In this document: positions 52,332 to 60,733 of the stretch, in pieces
How positions within the stretch are numbered: position 1 is the first letter of the stretch
Layout of the letters: each line of letters begins with the position of its first letter
Origin: DASXMT01 sp963812965
Lineage (GTDB): Bacteria; Actinomycetota; Acidimicrobiia; Acidimicrobiales; RAAP-2
Length of the DNA stretch: 64,000 nt
Direction of reading: 5' to 3'
NCBI GenBank assembly: GCA_963812965.1
Contig: CAWEXG010000007.1
Location: forward strand, 1-64,000
Program-made: the position numbers and the translations under genes
Notes under the pieces: model-generated
Told to the model about the DNA's origin: nothing
Databases searched by the model: none
The model's input: only the letters and a program-made list of their open reading frames with translations

Positions 52332-52964
52332 TTATGCCACCTGAACCGATTGGCTCGATTGAGCTAGTTGCACCTCTTCGATCTCGTCGAGATGGTCGAC
52401 CACGATGGTGCCGGCGATCTTGTCCCACAGCTCCTGGCGGTTCTTGTCCCACATCAACATGAAGACCAACACCACCCAAGCGGGAAAGAAGATCGATGAG
52501 ATGATTCCCATGACCAGGAATTTGCCGACGAACTCCCGAAGACACATGGTCCCCCACGTTGCCACTCGGTTCGTCTCCAGCTTGACCACTCGGATGTGGA
52601 GGATCTGCATCCCCGGCGTCTGTCCACGGCTCCAGATGATGAGGGACCAGATGACCCAACCGATGAACAGCGTCACGATGACGAGGAGTACGTCGAGGGC
52701 GTACTGACCGAATCGCCGTCCGGCCGATGTGAGGGTAACGCCGATTGGGAGCGTTCGTACCTGCTCACAGACGCCGCAAGCAACACGATCTGTCGGCTGT
52801 GCGTTGCCACATCGTGGGCATGGGGCCATGGGCACGAAGTAGGTGGGACCGGTGCCGAACGGCGGTACCGTTGCCTGGGCAGGGCCACCTGGTGCGCTGG
52901 ACGGCGGGTACCAGTTGCCGTCAGAAGCCTGCCACCATCCTTCACCTTGTGATGTGCTGCTCAT
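52332..52964 (-). CDS. RDD family membrane protein with DUF2510-like start
   Basis: A 210-residue protein: the N-terminal GWWQASDGNWYPP is the DUF2510-like Trp motif, followed by a zinc ribbon (CPRCGNAQPTDRVACGVC), then the RDD domain of three helices with RRFGQYALDVLLVIVTLFIG (RxxAxxxD-like) and RGQTPGMQILHIRVV. RDD proteins are small membrane proteins, some linked to ion transport. The ATG at 52964 is the start. A role for this one is not evident. Confidence 0.85.
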   Translation of the reverse strand: MSSTSQGEGWWQASDGNWYPPSSAPGGPAQATVPPFGTGPTYFVPMAPCPRCGNAQPTDRVACGVCEQVRTLPIGVTLTSAGRRFGQYALDVLLVIVTLFIGWVIWSLIIWSRGQTPGMQILHIRVVKLETNRVATWGTMCLREFVGKFLVMGIISSIFFPAWVVLVFMLMWDKNRQELWDKIAGTIVVDHLDEIEEVQLAQSSQSVQVA

Positions 52965-53014
52965 GAAGCCCCCCTACGTCAGATCAGAACCACCGATATC
53001 GCTGGGTAGCGTAG

Positions 53015-54382
53015 TCACGTTGATCCGTGCCGCGCCGCGTGCCCGACTCGTCCTGTGCGTCTGAGCACCGTGCGCCTCAAGGAGTGATGATGGGCCTCCG
53101 ATGGTTCTTCTAGGAGCGTTAGGGTCACTGGCTCCTCATCGGTCTTGTTCTGCCGTCTGCGGAGGTGCCGCATAGCCAAGAGCCCGAACCCGGCGGCGAC
53201 GAAGCACGACAGCGCTCCGACCCCGAGCCCGACACGGGCACCGGCACTGCCGCTGATCAAACCGATGACCGGCCCCCCGATCGGTGTCGAGCCGAGGAAG
53301 GCCACGGACCAGAGTGCCATCACCCGACCTCGCATCTGGGGATCGGTGTTCAGCTGCAACGTCGAGTTCCCCATCGATAGAAACGACACGCTGGCGTACC
53401 CGACCAGGGCGAGAGCGATGAACTCAACGACGAGTACCGGTGCGGCAGCAGCGAAGAAGATGACGATGCCAAAGCCGGTAGCGGCCACGATCATCGCCCG
53501 TATGCCGGTCTTTCCTCTGGCTGCGGTGACCAGCCCCCCGACAACGGCACCGATACCCATCGCTGCAGTCATCACGCCGTAGGTCTCGGCGCCACCGTGG
53601 AAGACGTGCTGCGCGACGACAGGCAAGGTGACCTGGAACTCGTAGGCGAGCATGCCGATCAGCCCCATCATCAGGAGCGGCACACCCAGCTCGGGCGTGC
53701 GTGCCACGTATCGGAATCCTTCCCGGAGCTGACCCCGGCTGCGGACCGCCGGTGGACTCGGCTTGAGCTGCGCCCGGTCCATGGTCATGAGCGAGGTCAC
53801 CACGGCAACGAAGCTGATCGCGTTCAATATGAAGCACCAGCCTTCGCCGACCGTGGCGATCAAGATCCCGGCTACTGCCGGGCCCATGGCCCGTGCTGCG
53901 TTCACCAATGTGGAGTTGAGGCTGACAGCATTCCGGAGATCTCCCGGCCCGACCATCTCCAGCACGAATGCCTGACGAGACGGGTTCTCGAAACAGTTGT
54001 TCAACCCGAGGGCAACGGCCAGGATGCAGACGTCGACGTACGTCACGTGGTGGGTGAGCGTCAGTACTCCCAGTATCACGGCCTGGACGCCCATCAGCGA
54101 CTGCAGCACCACCATGAGACGGCGCTTGTCGATCCGATCGGCGATGACACCGCCGTAGGGGCCGAGGAGAAGCACGGGCAGGGTCTGGAGGGCGACGACG
54201 ATCCCGAGGTCCGCTGCCGAATGGGTCAAGGTCAGGACCAGCCACGACTGCGCCGTGGTCTGCATCCAGGTGCCGATGAGCGAGATGGCCTGACCGGTGA
54301 AGTAGCGACGGTAGTTATGGTTCGAGAGCGACGAGAACGTGCGTCGTGCCGTCTGCATGGGCGTCAAGGAGGGCATGGACAT
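53015..54382 (-). CDS. MFS exporter (EntS-like)
   Basis: A 455-residue transporter with 12 membrane helices: FTGQAISLIGTWMQTTAQSW in helix 1, GGVIADRIDKRRLMVVLQSL (motif A, loop 2-3), NCFENPSRQAFVLEMVGPGD, and the second-half motif around NTDPQMRGRVMALWSVAFLG. This is the MFS_3/EntS-type branch. The start overlaps the stop of the MarR gene (TAATG), so both are co-expressed; export of a toxic compound that the MarR protein senses is likely. Confidence 0.9.
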   Translation of the reverse strand: MSMPSLTPMQTARRTFSSLSNHNYRRYFTGQAISLIGTWMQTTAQSWLVLTLTHSAADLGIVVALQTLPVLLLGPYGGVIADRIDKRRLMVVLQSLMGVQAVILGVLTLTHHVTYVDVCILAVALGLNNCFENPSRQAFVLEMVGPGDLRNAVSLNSTLVNAARAMGPAVAGILIATVGEGWCFILNAISFVAVVTSLMTMDRAQLKPSPPAVRSRGQLREGFRYVARTPELGVPLLMMGLIGMLAYEFQVTLPVVAQHVFHGGAETYGVMTAAMGIGAVVGGLVTAARGKTGIRAMIVAATGFGIVIFFAAAAPVLVVEFIALALVGYASVSFLSMGNSTLQLNTDPQMRGRVMALWSVAFLGSTPIGGPVIGLISGSAGARVGLGVGALSCFVAAGFGLLAMRHLRRRQNKTDEEPVTLTLLEEPSEAHHHSLRRTVLRRTGRVGHAARHGST

Positions 54383-54873
54383 TACGGGCGGTCTCGCAAT
54401 GCCTCGGCGAGCGACTCGAGTACGGGGAGCGCCTGTACGAGCGCTTGCCGTTGATCCTGATCCAGATTGTCGAGCAGCAGGTTGAGCGTCTCGGTACGCT
54501 CCCGCAAGATCCGTTCGTGCAGCTTCCGACCTTCGGCCGTTGCCGCCAGGTGGGCGACACGACCATCGCTGCGATCCTGTGTGCGGCGAACGAGGCCGTC
54601 CGTCTCGAGCTTGCCGACGATGCGGGAGAGCATGGTGGGGTTGAGGCCCTCGATGACGGCCAGCTCTGAGAGACGCAGTGGCCCGCGACGCACGATTGTG
54701 GCCAGGACGTCGTACTGACTCGGCGACAAGTCACCGCCTGCGGCGGTGCGACGGAGGCGTCGGCCAAGACGTGTGATCACCGTTCGCATGCGGCCGGCGG
54801 TGTCGTCCGGTTCACTCCGACTCGCAGTGTCGTTCGGCTCGTTGTGGGCAGCCGTTTTCATGTCATTGAGCAT
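54382..54873 (-). CDS. MarR-family transcriptional regulator
   Basis: About 163 residues with a winged helix: LSPSQYDVLATIVRRGPLRL, SELAVIEGLNPTMLSRIVGK as recognition helix, and RTQDRSDGRVAHLAATAEGR as wing with the conserved DxR. I place the start at ATG 54873, not 54900, because the longer frame would read through a perfect palindrome that looks like its own operator. Its stop overlaps the exporter start. Confidence 0.9.
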   Translation of the reverse strand: MLNDMKTAAHNEPNDTASRSEPDDTAGRMRTVITRLGRRLRRTAAGGDLSPSQYDVLATIVRRGPLRLSELAVIEGLNPTMLSRIVGKLETDGLVRRTQDRSDGRVAHLAATAEGRKLHERILRERTETLNLLLDNLDQDQRQALVQALPVLESLAEALRDRP

Positions 54874-54883
54874 AGCAGATAAC

Positions 54884-54899
54884 TGCTTGCCGGCAAGCA
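54884..54899. promoter_or_regulatory. Perfect 16-bp palindrome, MarR operator
   Basis: TGCTTGCCGGCAAGCA lies 11 bases upstream of the MarR gene start. MarR-family operators are palindromes of this length; autoregulation of the MarR-exporter operon is expected. Confidence 0.7.
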
Positions 54900-54933
54900 T
54901 ATAAATAGGTACACGTCACCAGGCCCTCCATGG

Positions 54934-54978
54934 CTCATAACCCGAAGGTCGGAGGTTCAAATCCTCCCTCTGCCACCA
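54934..54978 (+). other. tRNA-fMet 3' half, copy A (putative att site)
   Basis: It begins at the anticodon loop (CTCATAACCCGAAGG, anticodon CAT) and continues through an intact T arm (GGAGGTTCAAATCCTCC) to TGCCACCA. The 5' half (D arm, acceptor strand) is not found upstream. The CTCATAACC loop is the initiator tRNA type. A hairpin follows directly. Confidence 0.7.
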
Positions 54979-54992
54979 AAGAAAGTGCAGTT

Positions 54993-55030
54993 AGAAGGGG
55001 ATTTCCGAAGTATCTCGGAAGTCCCCTTCT
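54993..55030 (+). terminator. Strong hairpin after tRNA fragment A
   Basis: A 16-bp stem (AGAAGGGGATTTCCGA with TCGGAAGTCCCCTTCT, one G-T pair) and a 6-base loop, 15 bases after CCA. It fits a tRNA terminator carried along with the fragment. Confidence 0.6.
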
Positions 55031-55050
55031 CTGCTGCCTGGCTCCCGATT

Positions 55051-55079
55051 TCTAATCCTTTTTCTAATCCACGGTCCGG
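55051..55079. repeat. Direct repeat, left copy, flanking the toxin-antitoxin module
   Basis: TCTAATCC, a T-rich gap, CTAATCCACGGTCCGG. A near-identical copy is at 56046-56073. The two enclose the TacA/TacT-like genes. Confidence 0.7.
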
Positions 55080-55226
55080 CAGCTTCCGTCAGGAGGCGGC
55101 ACTGAGCACGATCCGTGTGCGCTTCGTGGGCGAGGCGGGTCGTCGGTCGCGCCGAACGGCCGGCACCTTTTCGGTACAGGCGATGGGTGGAGCAGGTATC
55201 GTACATTTGTACGAGGAGGACTTGAG

Positions 55227-55511
55227 ATGCCGACGAAGCTGGAACGAATCGAGGCGCGGCTGAGCAGTGACCAGCGCGTGAGGATCGAGCGCGCCGCGGC
55301 GATGACGGGTGAGGGTCTGTCGGCGTTTCTCGTGAAGGCCGCGGATCAACGGGCTGACGAGGTTTTTGCGTTTGAGGCGACGACCTTTCTCCCGGCTGCA
55401 TACTTCGACGATCTGCTGGCGGCGTTGGACAAGGCCGATCCGGCGCCCCGGCTTGAAGCGGCGGTCACGCGCGCAAACGACAGGCATGATCGCAGCGGTC
55501 GAACCGCTTGA
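55227..55511 (+). CDS. DUF1778 (TacA-like) antitoxin
   Basis: A 94-residue protein: RIEARLSSDQRVRIERAAAM and GEGLSAFLVKAADQRADEVF form the ribbon-helix-helix of DUF1778 antitoxins; the C-terminal part (YFDDLLAALDKADPAPRL) is the usual toxin-wrapping helix. The ATG has GAGGAGG upstream. It overlaps the GNAT toxin gene by 26 bases. Its role is to neutralise the acetyltransferase toxin and repress the pair. Confidence 0.88.
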   Translation: MPTKLERIEARLSSDQRVRIERAAAMTGEGLSAFLVKAADQRADEVFAFEATTFLPAAYFDDLLAALDKADPAPRLEAAVTRANDRHDRSGRTA

Positions 55512-55990
55512 CGAGCGACACGACCTCTCGAAGTTTCAAAGTGGCAGCCCGGATTTCGATCGTTGGTTGATCGATCACAGCGCGACAGCCCGCGGCCAAG
55601 GTGTCCGTACTTACGTCGCGCTCGATGACGAAGGCAACGTCATCGGATATTTCGCAATCGCTCCCCATGTTGTCGAGCGAAGCGAGCTCCCGGCGCGGCT
55701 AGGCACGCGGCGCGCCGTCGCGCATCCCTGCGGTACTGCTCGCCAAGCTCGCGCGCGACGTTCGATTCCGCGGGACGGGGCTCGGCAGCGAGCTGTTAGT
55801 GGAGGCACTCATCGTCATCGTCGGAGCCGCGCGACAAGTCGGCGGGCGTCTTGTGGTGGTTGACGCTGTCGACGATGCCGCCGTCCGCTTCTATGAGGCG
55901 CACGACTTTGTTTCGGTGCCATCGGTCGAGCAGCGCCTCATCATGAAGTTGAGCACGGCTGCGAAGGTGCTCGGCGAGCCCTGGCCGTAA
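55486..55990 (+). pseudogene. GNAT-family TacT-like toxin (one frameshift)
   Basis: Two frames join to about 168 residues. The first has EPLDERHDLSKFQSGSPDFD and TARGQGVRTYVALDDEGNVI, GYFAIAPHVV. The second, from about 55705, has APSRIPAVLLAKLARD, the acetyl-CoA loop RFRGTGLGSELLVEAL, and AAVRFYEAHDFVSVP. This is the TacT/AtaT type that acetylates aminoacyl-tRNA. One extra base in the GC-rich stretch near 55700 breaks the frame; all motifs are kept, so either a sequence error or an inactivated toxin beside an intact antitoxin. Confidence 0.82.
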
Positions 55991-56045
55991 GGCGCATTCG
56001 CTACGCCGAGCTTTAGTGCATGCGACTCGATCTGCTGGACCGCCT

Positions 56046-56073
56046 TCTAATCCCTTTCTAATCCACAGTCCGG
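56046..56073. repeat. Direct repeat, right copy, flanking the toxin-antitoxin module
   Basis: Matches 55051-55079 except for one base change and a one-base length difference in the T run plus one substitution. It lies about 55 bases after the toxin stop and 107 bases before tRNA fragment B. Confidence 0.7.
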
Positions 56074-56179
56074 TACGGGGCGGCACCGCTCGGCATCCGA
56101 GCGTTTAGGAAGACGCGAACTACCTACTCAGTAACAGTGCCTGTCATCGAGCGTGACCAATTGGCAGCCTGTGTGGTGA

Positions 56180-56224
56180 CTCATAACCCGAAGGTCGGAG
56201 GTCCAAATCCTCACCCCGCCACCA
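56180..56224 (+). other. tRNA-fMet 3' half, copy B
   Basis: CTCATAACCCGAAGGTCGGA as in copy A, then a T arm with two changes (GTCCAAATCCTCA) and CCGCCACCA. No 5' half is present. A GC-rich hairpin follows at 56242-56265. Confidence 0.65.
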
Positions 56225-56241
56225 TCGAAACGTGCAGGTCG

Positions 56242-56265
56242 GAGCCGGTCCTTCGGGATCGGCTC
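56242..56265 (+). terminator. Hairpin after tRNA fragment B
   Basis: GAGCCGGTCC-TTCG-GGATCGGCTC, 10-bp stem with one G-T pair and a TTCG loop, followed by TCTTGCTGT. Typical tRNA terminator. Confidence 0.7.
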
Positions 56266-56305
56266 TCTTGCTGTCAGGGGTCGAATGACTGACAGACGAC
56301 ATTCC

Positions 56306-57031
56306 TCAAGAGAGATCGGGCTTTCCCACTAATCGGTCAGCTACGTCACCGATGATCTTGGCAACAGCGTCAGGGTGTGAGAGGAACGGCGAATGAGCGC
56401 TCGACAGCTCCATCACCTCAGTCGCGCGTTCGGCCAGGCGTCGCTGGATACTGGGCGCGATCGCTTGGTCCAAATTACACATCACATACGTGGAGGGAAT
56501 GGTCCGCCAAGCCACGCGCCCAATCGTCTGGGTCGCCGTCGCGGCGAGTTGTGGAACAAGGCGTTCGAGTGCCCATTGCTGAGTATCAGGATCACAGTCG
56601 CCGTAGAGGACATCAGCCGCTATTTGGGAATCAATCAGGAAGGTACCGTCATCGCGTACTGGGCACCACGGCGAGATGGATCCACCGGCAAGATCCACAC
56701 AGGATTCGCCCACGTTGGGCATGAAAGCACTCAGGTACACCAACGCAGCCACTTGTCCATGTCCCAGGGCTGCTTCGGTGACTGGTGCGCCGCCGTACGA
56801 ATGTGCGACCACAATCGTCGGACCTCTGATTTCATCGAGCGCAGACTCGACAGCTCTTACGTCGCCATGAAGGTCCGATAGCGAGTCGCATTGCATGCCG
56901 CAGCTTGGGAGGCTGAGCGCTTCAACTCGAAGCTCACGCTGCTTCAGTAACGGAACAACCCGCTCCCAGCACCAAGCTCCGTGCCATGAACCGTGGACGA
57001 GCACCACCGTCATGGCAGGTTCATCGGACAT
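56306..57031 (-). CDS. Alpha/beta hydrolase (EstA/salicylate-esterase-like)
   Basis: About 241 residues: TVVLVHGSWHGAWCWERVVP (oxyanion loop), TIVVAHSYGGAPVTEAALG with the nucleophile Ser, CNLDQAIAPSIQRRLAERA with the acid, and ELSSAHSPFLSHPDAVAKII with the catalytic His. This matches the plant-type methyl esterase/hydroxynitrile lyase-like subgroup. The start may be ATG 57031 or 57013. It lies between tRNA fragments B and C, so it is likely cargo of an integrated element. Confidence 0.85.
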   Translation of the reverse strand: MSDEPAMTVVLVHGSWHGAWCWERVVPLLKQRELRVEALSLPSCGMQCDSLSDLHGDVRAVESALDEIRGPTIVVAHSYGGAPVTEAALGHGQVAALVYLSAFMPNVGESCVDLAGGSISPWCPVRDDGTFLIDSQIAADVLYGDCDPDTQQWALERLVPQLAATATQTIGRVAWRTIPSTYVMCNLDQAIAPSIQRRLAERATEVMELSSAHSPFLSHPDAVAKIIGDVADRLVGKPDLS

Positions 57032-57188
57032 CCGCTGGCAAGGTAGCACCAATGTGGTCTGGCGGTCCTCGTCAAGTAACTCGAGCTGGAGGAGCCCAAG
57101 AGGGTCTCGGCTACTGAATCGTCGCAGGAGTTACCGATCGTCCCTGGGAGCTCGGCCCGAGCCGGGGAAAGTCGCGGCCTGGTCCAGG

Positions 57189-57232
57189 CTCATAACCGGA
57201 CGGTCGGAGATTCAAAGCCTCCCCTGTAACCA
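57189..57232 (+). other. tRNA-fMet 3' half, copy C (degenerate)
   Basis: CTCATAACCGGACGGTCGGA, then ATTCAAAGCCTCCCCTGTAACCA. Same layout as copies A and B with about ten changes; the T stem is broken. Probably the oldest attachment scar. Confidence 0.5.
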
Positions 57233-57405
57233 CGGGCACCTTGTCATCAGATTTGTCATCAAACCCACTACGAGCGGCCTCTAACGGGCTCATCCTGTAT
57301 CACACGAACTCATGCAAAACCCGTTGTCGATATGCACGAATGCAGCCTGAACCACAGCAGATCAGACGGACCGCGACTTCCTCGACCTCGACGTCGTATC
57401 GCAGG

Positions 57406-58641
57406 TCAGTTGCTAGCGGTCGCATGCAGCGCCGGCGACAGCACGTTCGAGGTTGATGCCTGTCTCCGGAGCTGCCACAGACGTCCTGCCCCCACGAGCG
57501 CCACCGCCCCGAAGAGCAGGAGGGGAAGTTTGAGCGCGGTGGCAGCCAGCAGGCCGCCGATGATGCCCGAAAGCGCCTCGGCTCCCACTTGTAGCGACTG
57601 GTTGGTGCCCATCACGTGTCCCTGCTCGTCACCGCCGGCGGTCAGAGAGAGCATGGTGGCGCAGCTGGGCATGCACACAGCCAGTCCGAACGACGTCAGC
57701 CCCAAGGTGAGCCACAGGAGATTGAGGATTCCTGGCAGGGGAACTACGAGCATGAAGATGCCGGTGACGATGGCAGAGCCGATGGTCAGTGTGACGGTGG
57801 AGTACCGCCTCGAGAGCCTGGCCACGAGCACGAGGTTGGCGACCACGATGGGAAGTGCCACGAAGGCGACGAACTCCGACTCGCGGGCTACATGGAGGTG
57901 AAAGGCCTGGACCAGGTAGATGGGGTACACCCGGAAGAAGCCGAAGATCGAGAGGTAGAGGAGGAAGTTCACGAAGTAGATCGGGCGCCGGCGCGTATCG
58001 GTGACCACCGTGCGCAGGTTGGTGAGGCTGTCGAGATAGCTCGTCGCCTTCTCCTGTGAGTTTCCTCGATGCCTCGACTCGGAAAACCGCCAGCCGATGC
58101 CGACCAAGGTCAGGACGAGGAGCCCAGCGACTGCATAGAACGGTGTTTGGTAGTGGAACCAGCTGACCAGCTGCGTGTCGGCCAACTGTCCTCCGGCCAG
58201 GGGTCCAACCACAAAGGCCATGCTGGCGCTGAGATAGACGTACCCGAACAGTCGGTTGCGGTCTGCAGCTGGCGCCGTGTCGGCGATGGAGCTCTGCGCG
58301 ATCGAGATGTTCGCCTCGGTTAGACCGCCAACGAAGAGCGCAACGAGCAGAAGGGGCAGGCTACGGATGGTGAGCGCCAGCGCGATCACCAGGTACGCCA
58401 GGCACGCTGCAGTCAAGGAAGCCAGCAGGACGGGTCGGCGTCCCAGTCGATCGGAGAGAGCTCCGAGCACCGGGGCTCCGAAGAATTGCCCGAGCGGATA
58501 GAGGGACAACACGACGCCAAGGATGATTGTCCGATCTGTCGAGCTGGCCGTCGCCGAGAGCATCCCGTTGTCGTTCTGGAGCAACATCGGCGTGAAGACC
58601 GTGATCATCAGGCTGTACCCGAGGAAGCCGACGAATACCAC
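57406..58641 (-). CDS. MFS transporter (tetracycline-exporter type)
   Basis: About 411 residues with 11-12 helices: LYPLGQFFGAPVLGALSDRL then GRRPVLLASL (motif A), FVGGLTEANISIAQSSIADT (helix 4-5 motif), and MPSCATMLSLTAGGDEQGHV in the second half. This resembles the TetA-like drug-exporter group. The GTG at 58641 lies inside what should be helix 1; the frame stays open to about 58788 (LSWSALLPLYLVVFVGF) but has no ATG, GTG or TTG there, so the true start is unclear or has been lost. Confidence 0.85.
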   Translation of the reverse strand: MVFVGFLGYSLMITVFTPMLLQNDNGMLSATASSTDRTIILGVVLSLYPLGQFFGAPVLGALSDRLGRRPVLLASLTAACLAYLVIALALTIRSLPLLLVALFVGGLTEANISIAQSSIADTAPAADRNRLFGYVYLSASMAFVVGPLAGGQLADTQLVSWFHYQTPFYAVAGLLVLTLVGIGWRFSESRHRGNSQEKATSYLDSLTNLRTVVTDTRRRPIYFVNFLLYLSIFGFFRVYPIYLVQAFHLHVARESEFVAFVALPIVVANLVLVARLSRRYSTVTLTIGSAIVTGIFMLVVPLPGILNLLWLTLGLTSFGLAVCMPSCATMLSLTAGGDEQGHVMGTNQSLQVGAEALSGIIGGLLAATALKLPLLLFGAVALVGAGRLWQLRRQASTSNVLSPALHATASN

Positions 58642-58785
58642 CAGGTACAGCGGTAGCAGTGCCGACCACGAGAGGGGCCGATCTGAACCGGGACGTTGTG
58701 GAGGTTGCCTGATCGAAGCGAGTGTATCGGGGGAGCTGCGCTTGCTACCTCGCGATTGCGGCGAGTACGTACGTGTCCACCAATG

Positions 58786-59649
58786 TCACCCGGTCGTACG
58801 GCGCCGGTAGAGGATCGAGGCGAGGGGGGCGCACACGACGAGGATCGCTGCCGACCACATCAGAGCTGCCCATACCGGATGCTGCATGGGCCATGCGCTG
58901 ATGGTGGCTGACGGGTTCGGGTTGCCGAACAGGTGACGAGCGGCGGCGGTGACCGCGCTCACCGGGTTCCAGTTGGCGATGACTTGGAGCCATCCCGGCA
59001 TGTGTTGGGTGGGCACCATGGCGTTGGAGACGATGGCCAGAGGGAAGAGGATGATGAGGCCGATGCCCTGGGCTGACTCGGGTCCCTTGGAGACGACACC
59101 CAGGCAAGCGCACGCCCACGACAGGGCGTAGCTGAAGAATAGGGCGACCGCGAACCCGCCAACCACCGAAGCAGCGCTGGCGTCAGGTCGCCAGCCGATG
59201 GCCAGGCCGGTGAGGGCCACGATGCTGATGCACAGGGTGGCCGAGAGGATGTCCGCGACGGACCGGCCCACCAACACCGCCGACCGCCACATCGGCAGGG
59301 TCCGGAACCGGTCGATGGCGCCGGTGGTGAGGTCGGTACTCAAGCCGACGGCGGTGCCCATCGCCGAGGTGGTCAGGTTGAGCAGCATGAGCCCGGCTAC
59401 GGCGAAGTCCTTATAGCTCCCTCCGTCGATGGGTACCCCGGAGCCGAACACGTAGATGAACAGCAGTGTGAACAGCACCGGTTGGACCGTGACGTCCGAG
59501 AGCTGTAGCGGCTCCCGAGCGATGTGCACGAGGTTTCGGCGAGTGAGCACTACGACGTCGTGCCATCGGGTGGATATCCACTCGAGAACGGTAGGTCGAG
59601 AGGTGGCCTGCCGTGAGGCCGATGTGGTCACAGCGATCGAAGTGTTCAT
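58786..59649 (-). CDS. ABC transporter permease (DrrB-like)
   Basis: A 287-residue ABC-2 type permease with six helices: LTRRNLVHIAREPLQLSDVT before helix 1, QPVLFTLLFIYVFGSG, and IDRFRTLPMWRSAVLVGRSV, the signature of the daunorubicin-exporter group. It is coupled to the ATPase gene by a 4-base overlap. Together they export a drug-like or lipid-like compound. Confidence 0.92.
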   Translation of the reverse strand: MNTSIAVTTSASRQATSRPTVLEWISTRWHDVVVLTRRNLVHIAREPLQLSDVTVQPVLFTLLFIYVFGSGVPIDGGSYKDFAVAGLMLLNLTTSAMGTAVGLSTDLTTGAIDRFRTLPMWRSAVLVGRSVADILSATLCISIVALTGLAIGWRPDASAASVVGGFAVALFFSYALSWACACLGVVSKGPESAQGIGLIILFPLAIVSNAMVPTQHMPGWLQVIANWNPVSAVTAAARHLFGNPNPSATISAWPMQHPVWAALMWSAAILVVCAPLASILYRRRTTG

Positions 59650-60647
59650 CGTGAGGCTCCTTGGAGCTCGGCCTCGACCTTTGATGCAGGCCCAGGCTCG
59701 TCGGTTTCTGGCCGTGCATGGCCGGTGAGGGCGAAGAAGACATCGTCGAGCGAGGGCTGGCGTACCTCGACGTCGTCGACCAGGATGCCGGCGCTGTCGA
59801 GGGCCCGGACCACGGTGGTAGCCAGTCCAGAGGAGCTGCGCACCGCCGCGCTCAGTCGACGGCCGTCGGAGCTCACCTGCACCGGACCGTCGACCAGTGG
59901 CTGGAGCGCAGCGACGGCATGATCGTCCGGCGTGGACAGGGTCACTTCGAGATGAGCACCTCCGGTCGCCTCCTTGAGCTGTTGCGAGGTGCCCCGGGCA
60001 ATGATCCGGCCATGATCGACGACGACGATCTTGTCAGCCAGGGTGTCTGCTTCTTCGAGGTACTGGGTGGTGAGGAGCAAGGTCACTCCTTCACCGACGA
60101 GTGTCCGGATCACCTCCCACATTCGGGCCCGACTGGTGGGGTCGAGCCCGGTGGTCGGCTCGTCGAGGAACAACACCGGCGGTCGGGTCATCATGCTGGC
60201 GGCGAGGTCCAACCGACGACGCATCCCGCCCGAGTACCCCTTCATGACCCGATCGGCAGCGTCGGTGAGCTCGAACTGCTCGAGGAGCTCGCTGGCCCGA
60301 GCCCTGGCCTCTGATCGACGTAGACGACTCAGTTCTCCGATCATCACCAGGTTCTGCCGTCCGGTGAGGGCGTCATCGAGGGTGGCGTCCTGGGCGGCAA
60401 CGCCGATCTGGAGACGGACTGCTGCTGCTTCCGTTTCGACGTCGTAGCCTGCGACTCGAGCGCTGCCGCTGTCCGGTACGGCCAGCGTGGTCAAGATCCG
60501 GACCGCCGTCGTCTTGCCGGCGCCGTTGGGACCGAGCATGCCGAGGATCGATCCGGCCGGGACTTCCAGGTCGATCCCGGCCAGGGCGGTCGTCTCGCCG
60601 TACCGCTTACAGAGTGCCTCGGCTTCGATAATGGGGGGTGTGGGCAC
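59646..60647 (-). CDS. ABC transporter ATP-binding protein (DrrA-like)
   Basis: A 333-residue ATPase: Walker A GPNGAGKTT, Q-loop in GVAAQDATLDDALTGRQNL, signature KGYSGGMRRRLDLAASM, Walker B PVLFLDEPTTGLDP and the H-loop in LLLTTQYLEEADTLAD. The C-terminal 100 residues are the DrrA-type extension (VRQPSLDDVFFALTGH). It heads the operon with the permease and is divergent from a TetR gene, with operator-like repeats in between. Confidence 0.95.
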   Translation of the reverse strand: MPTPPIIEAEALCKRYGETTALAGIDLEVPAGSILGMLGPNGAGKTTAVRILTTLAVPDSGSARVAGYDVETEAAAVRLQIGVAAQDATLDDALTGRQNLVMIGELSRLRRSEARARASELLEQFELTDAADRVMKGYSGGMRRRLDLAASMMTRPPVLFLDEPTTGLDPTSRARMWEVIRTLVGEGVTLLLTTQYLEEADTLADKIVVVDHGRIIARGTSQQLKEATGGAHLEVTLSTPDDHAVAALQPLVDGPVQVSSDGRRLSAAVRSSSGLATTVVRALDSAGILVDDVEVRQPSLDDVFFALTGHARPETDEPGPASKVEAELQGASR

Positions 60648-60656
60648 TGGAGTACT

Positions 60657-60724
60657 CCTACTTGCCGACTGGTAAGGGGCCTATCTCTCGAATGGTACGT
60701 TCCTACTTGCCGGTCGTCAAGTAG
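60657..60724. promoter_or_regulatory. Two TetR operator-like sites
   Basis: Site 1, CTACTTGCC-GACT-GGTAAG (60658-60676), and site 2, CTACTTG-CCGGTCGT-CAAGTAG (60703-60724, perfect 7-bp arms), stand 45 bases apart in the 86-base divergent region between drrA-like and tetR-like genes. The first 10 bases are the same in both. Binding by the TetR product to both promoters is expected. Confidence 0.65.
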
Positions 60725-60733
60725 AATCATCAC

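Noticed and set aside
54900..54900. Start of the MarR gene at 54900
   Set aside because: It would translate the palindromic operator (MLAGKQ); a downstream ATG keeps the operator outside the gene.
54934..54978. Functional initiator tRNA
   Set aside because: The D arm and 5' acceptor strand are absent in the preceding 40 bases; only the 3' half is present.
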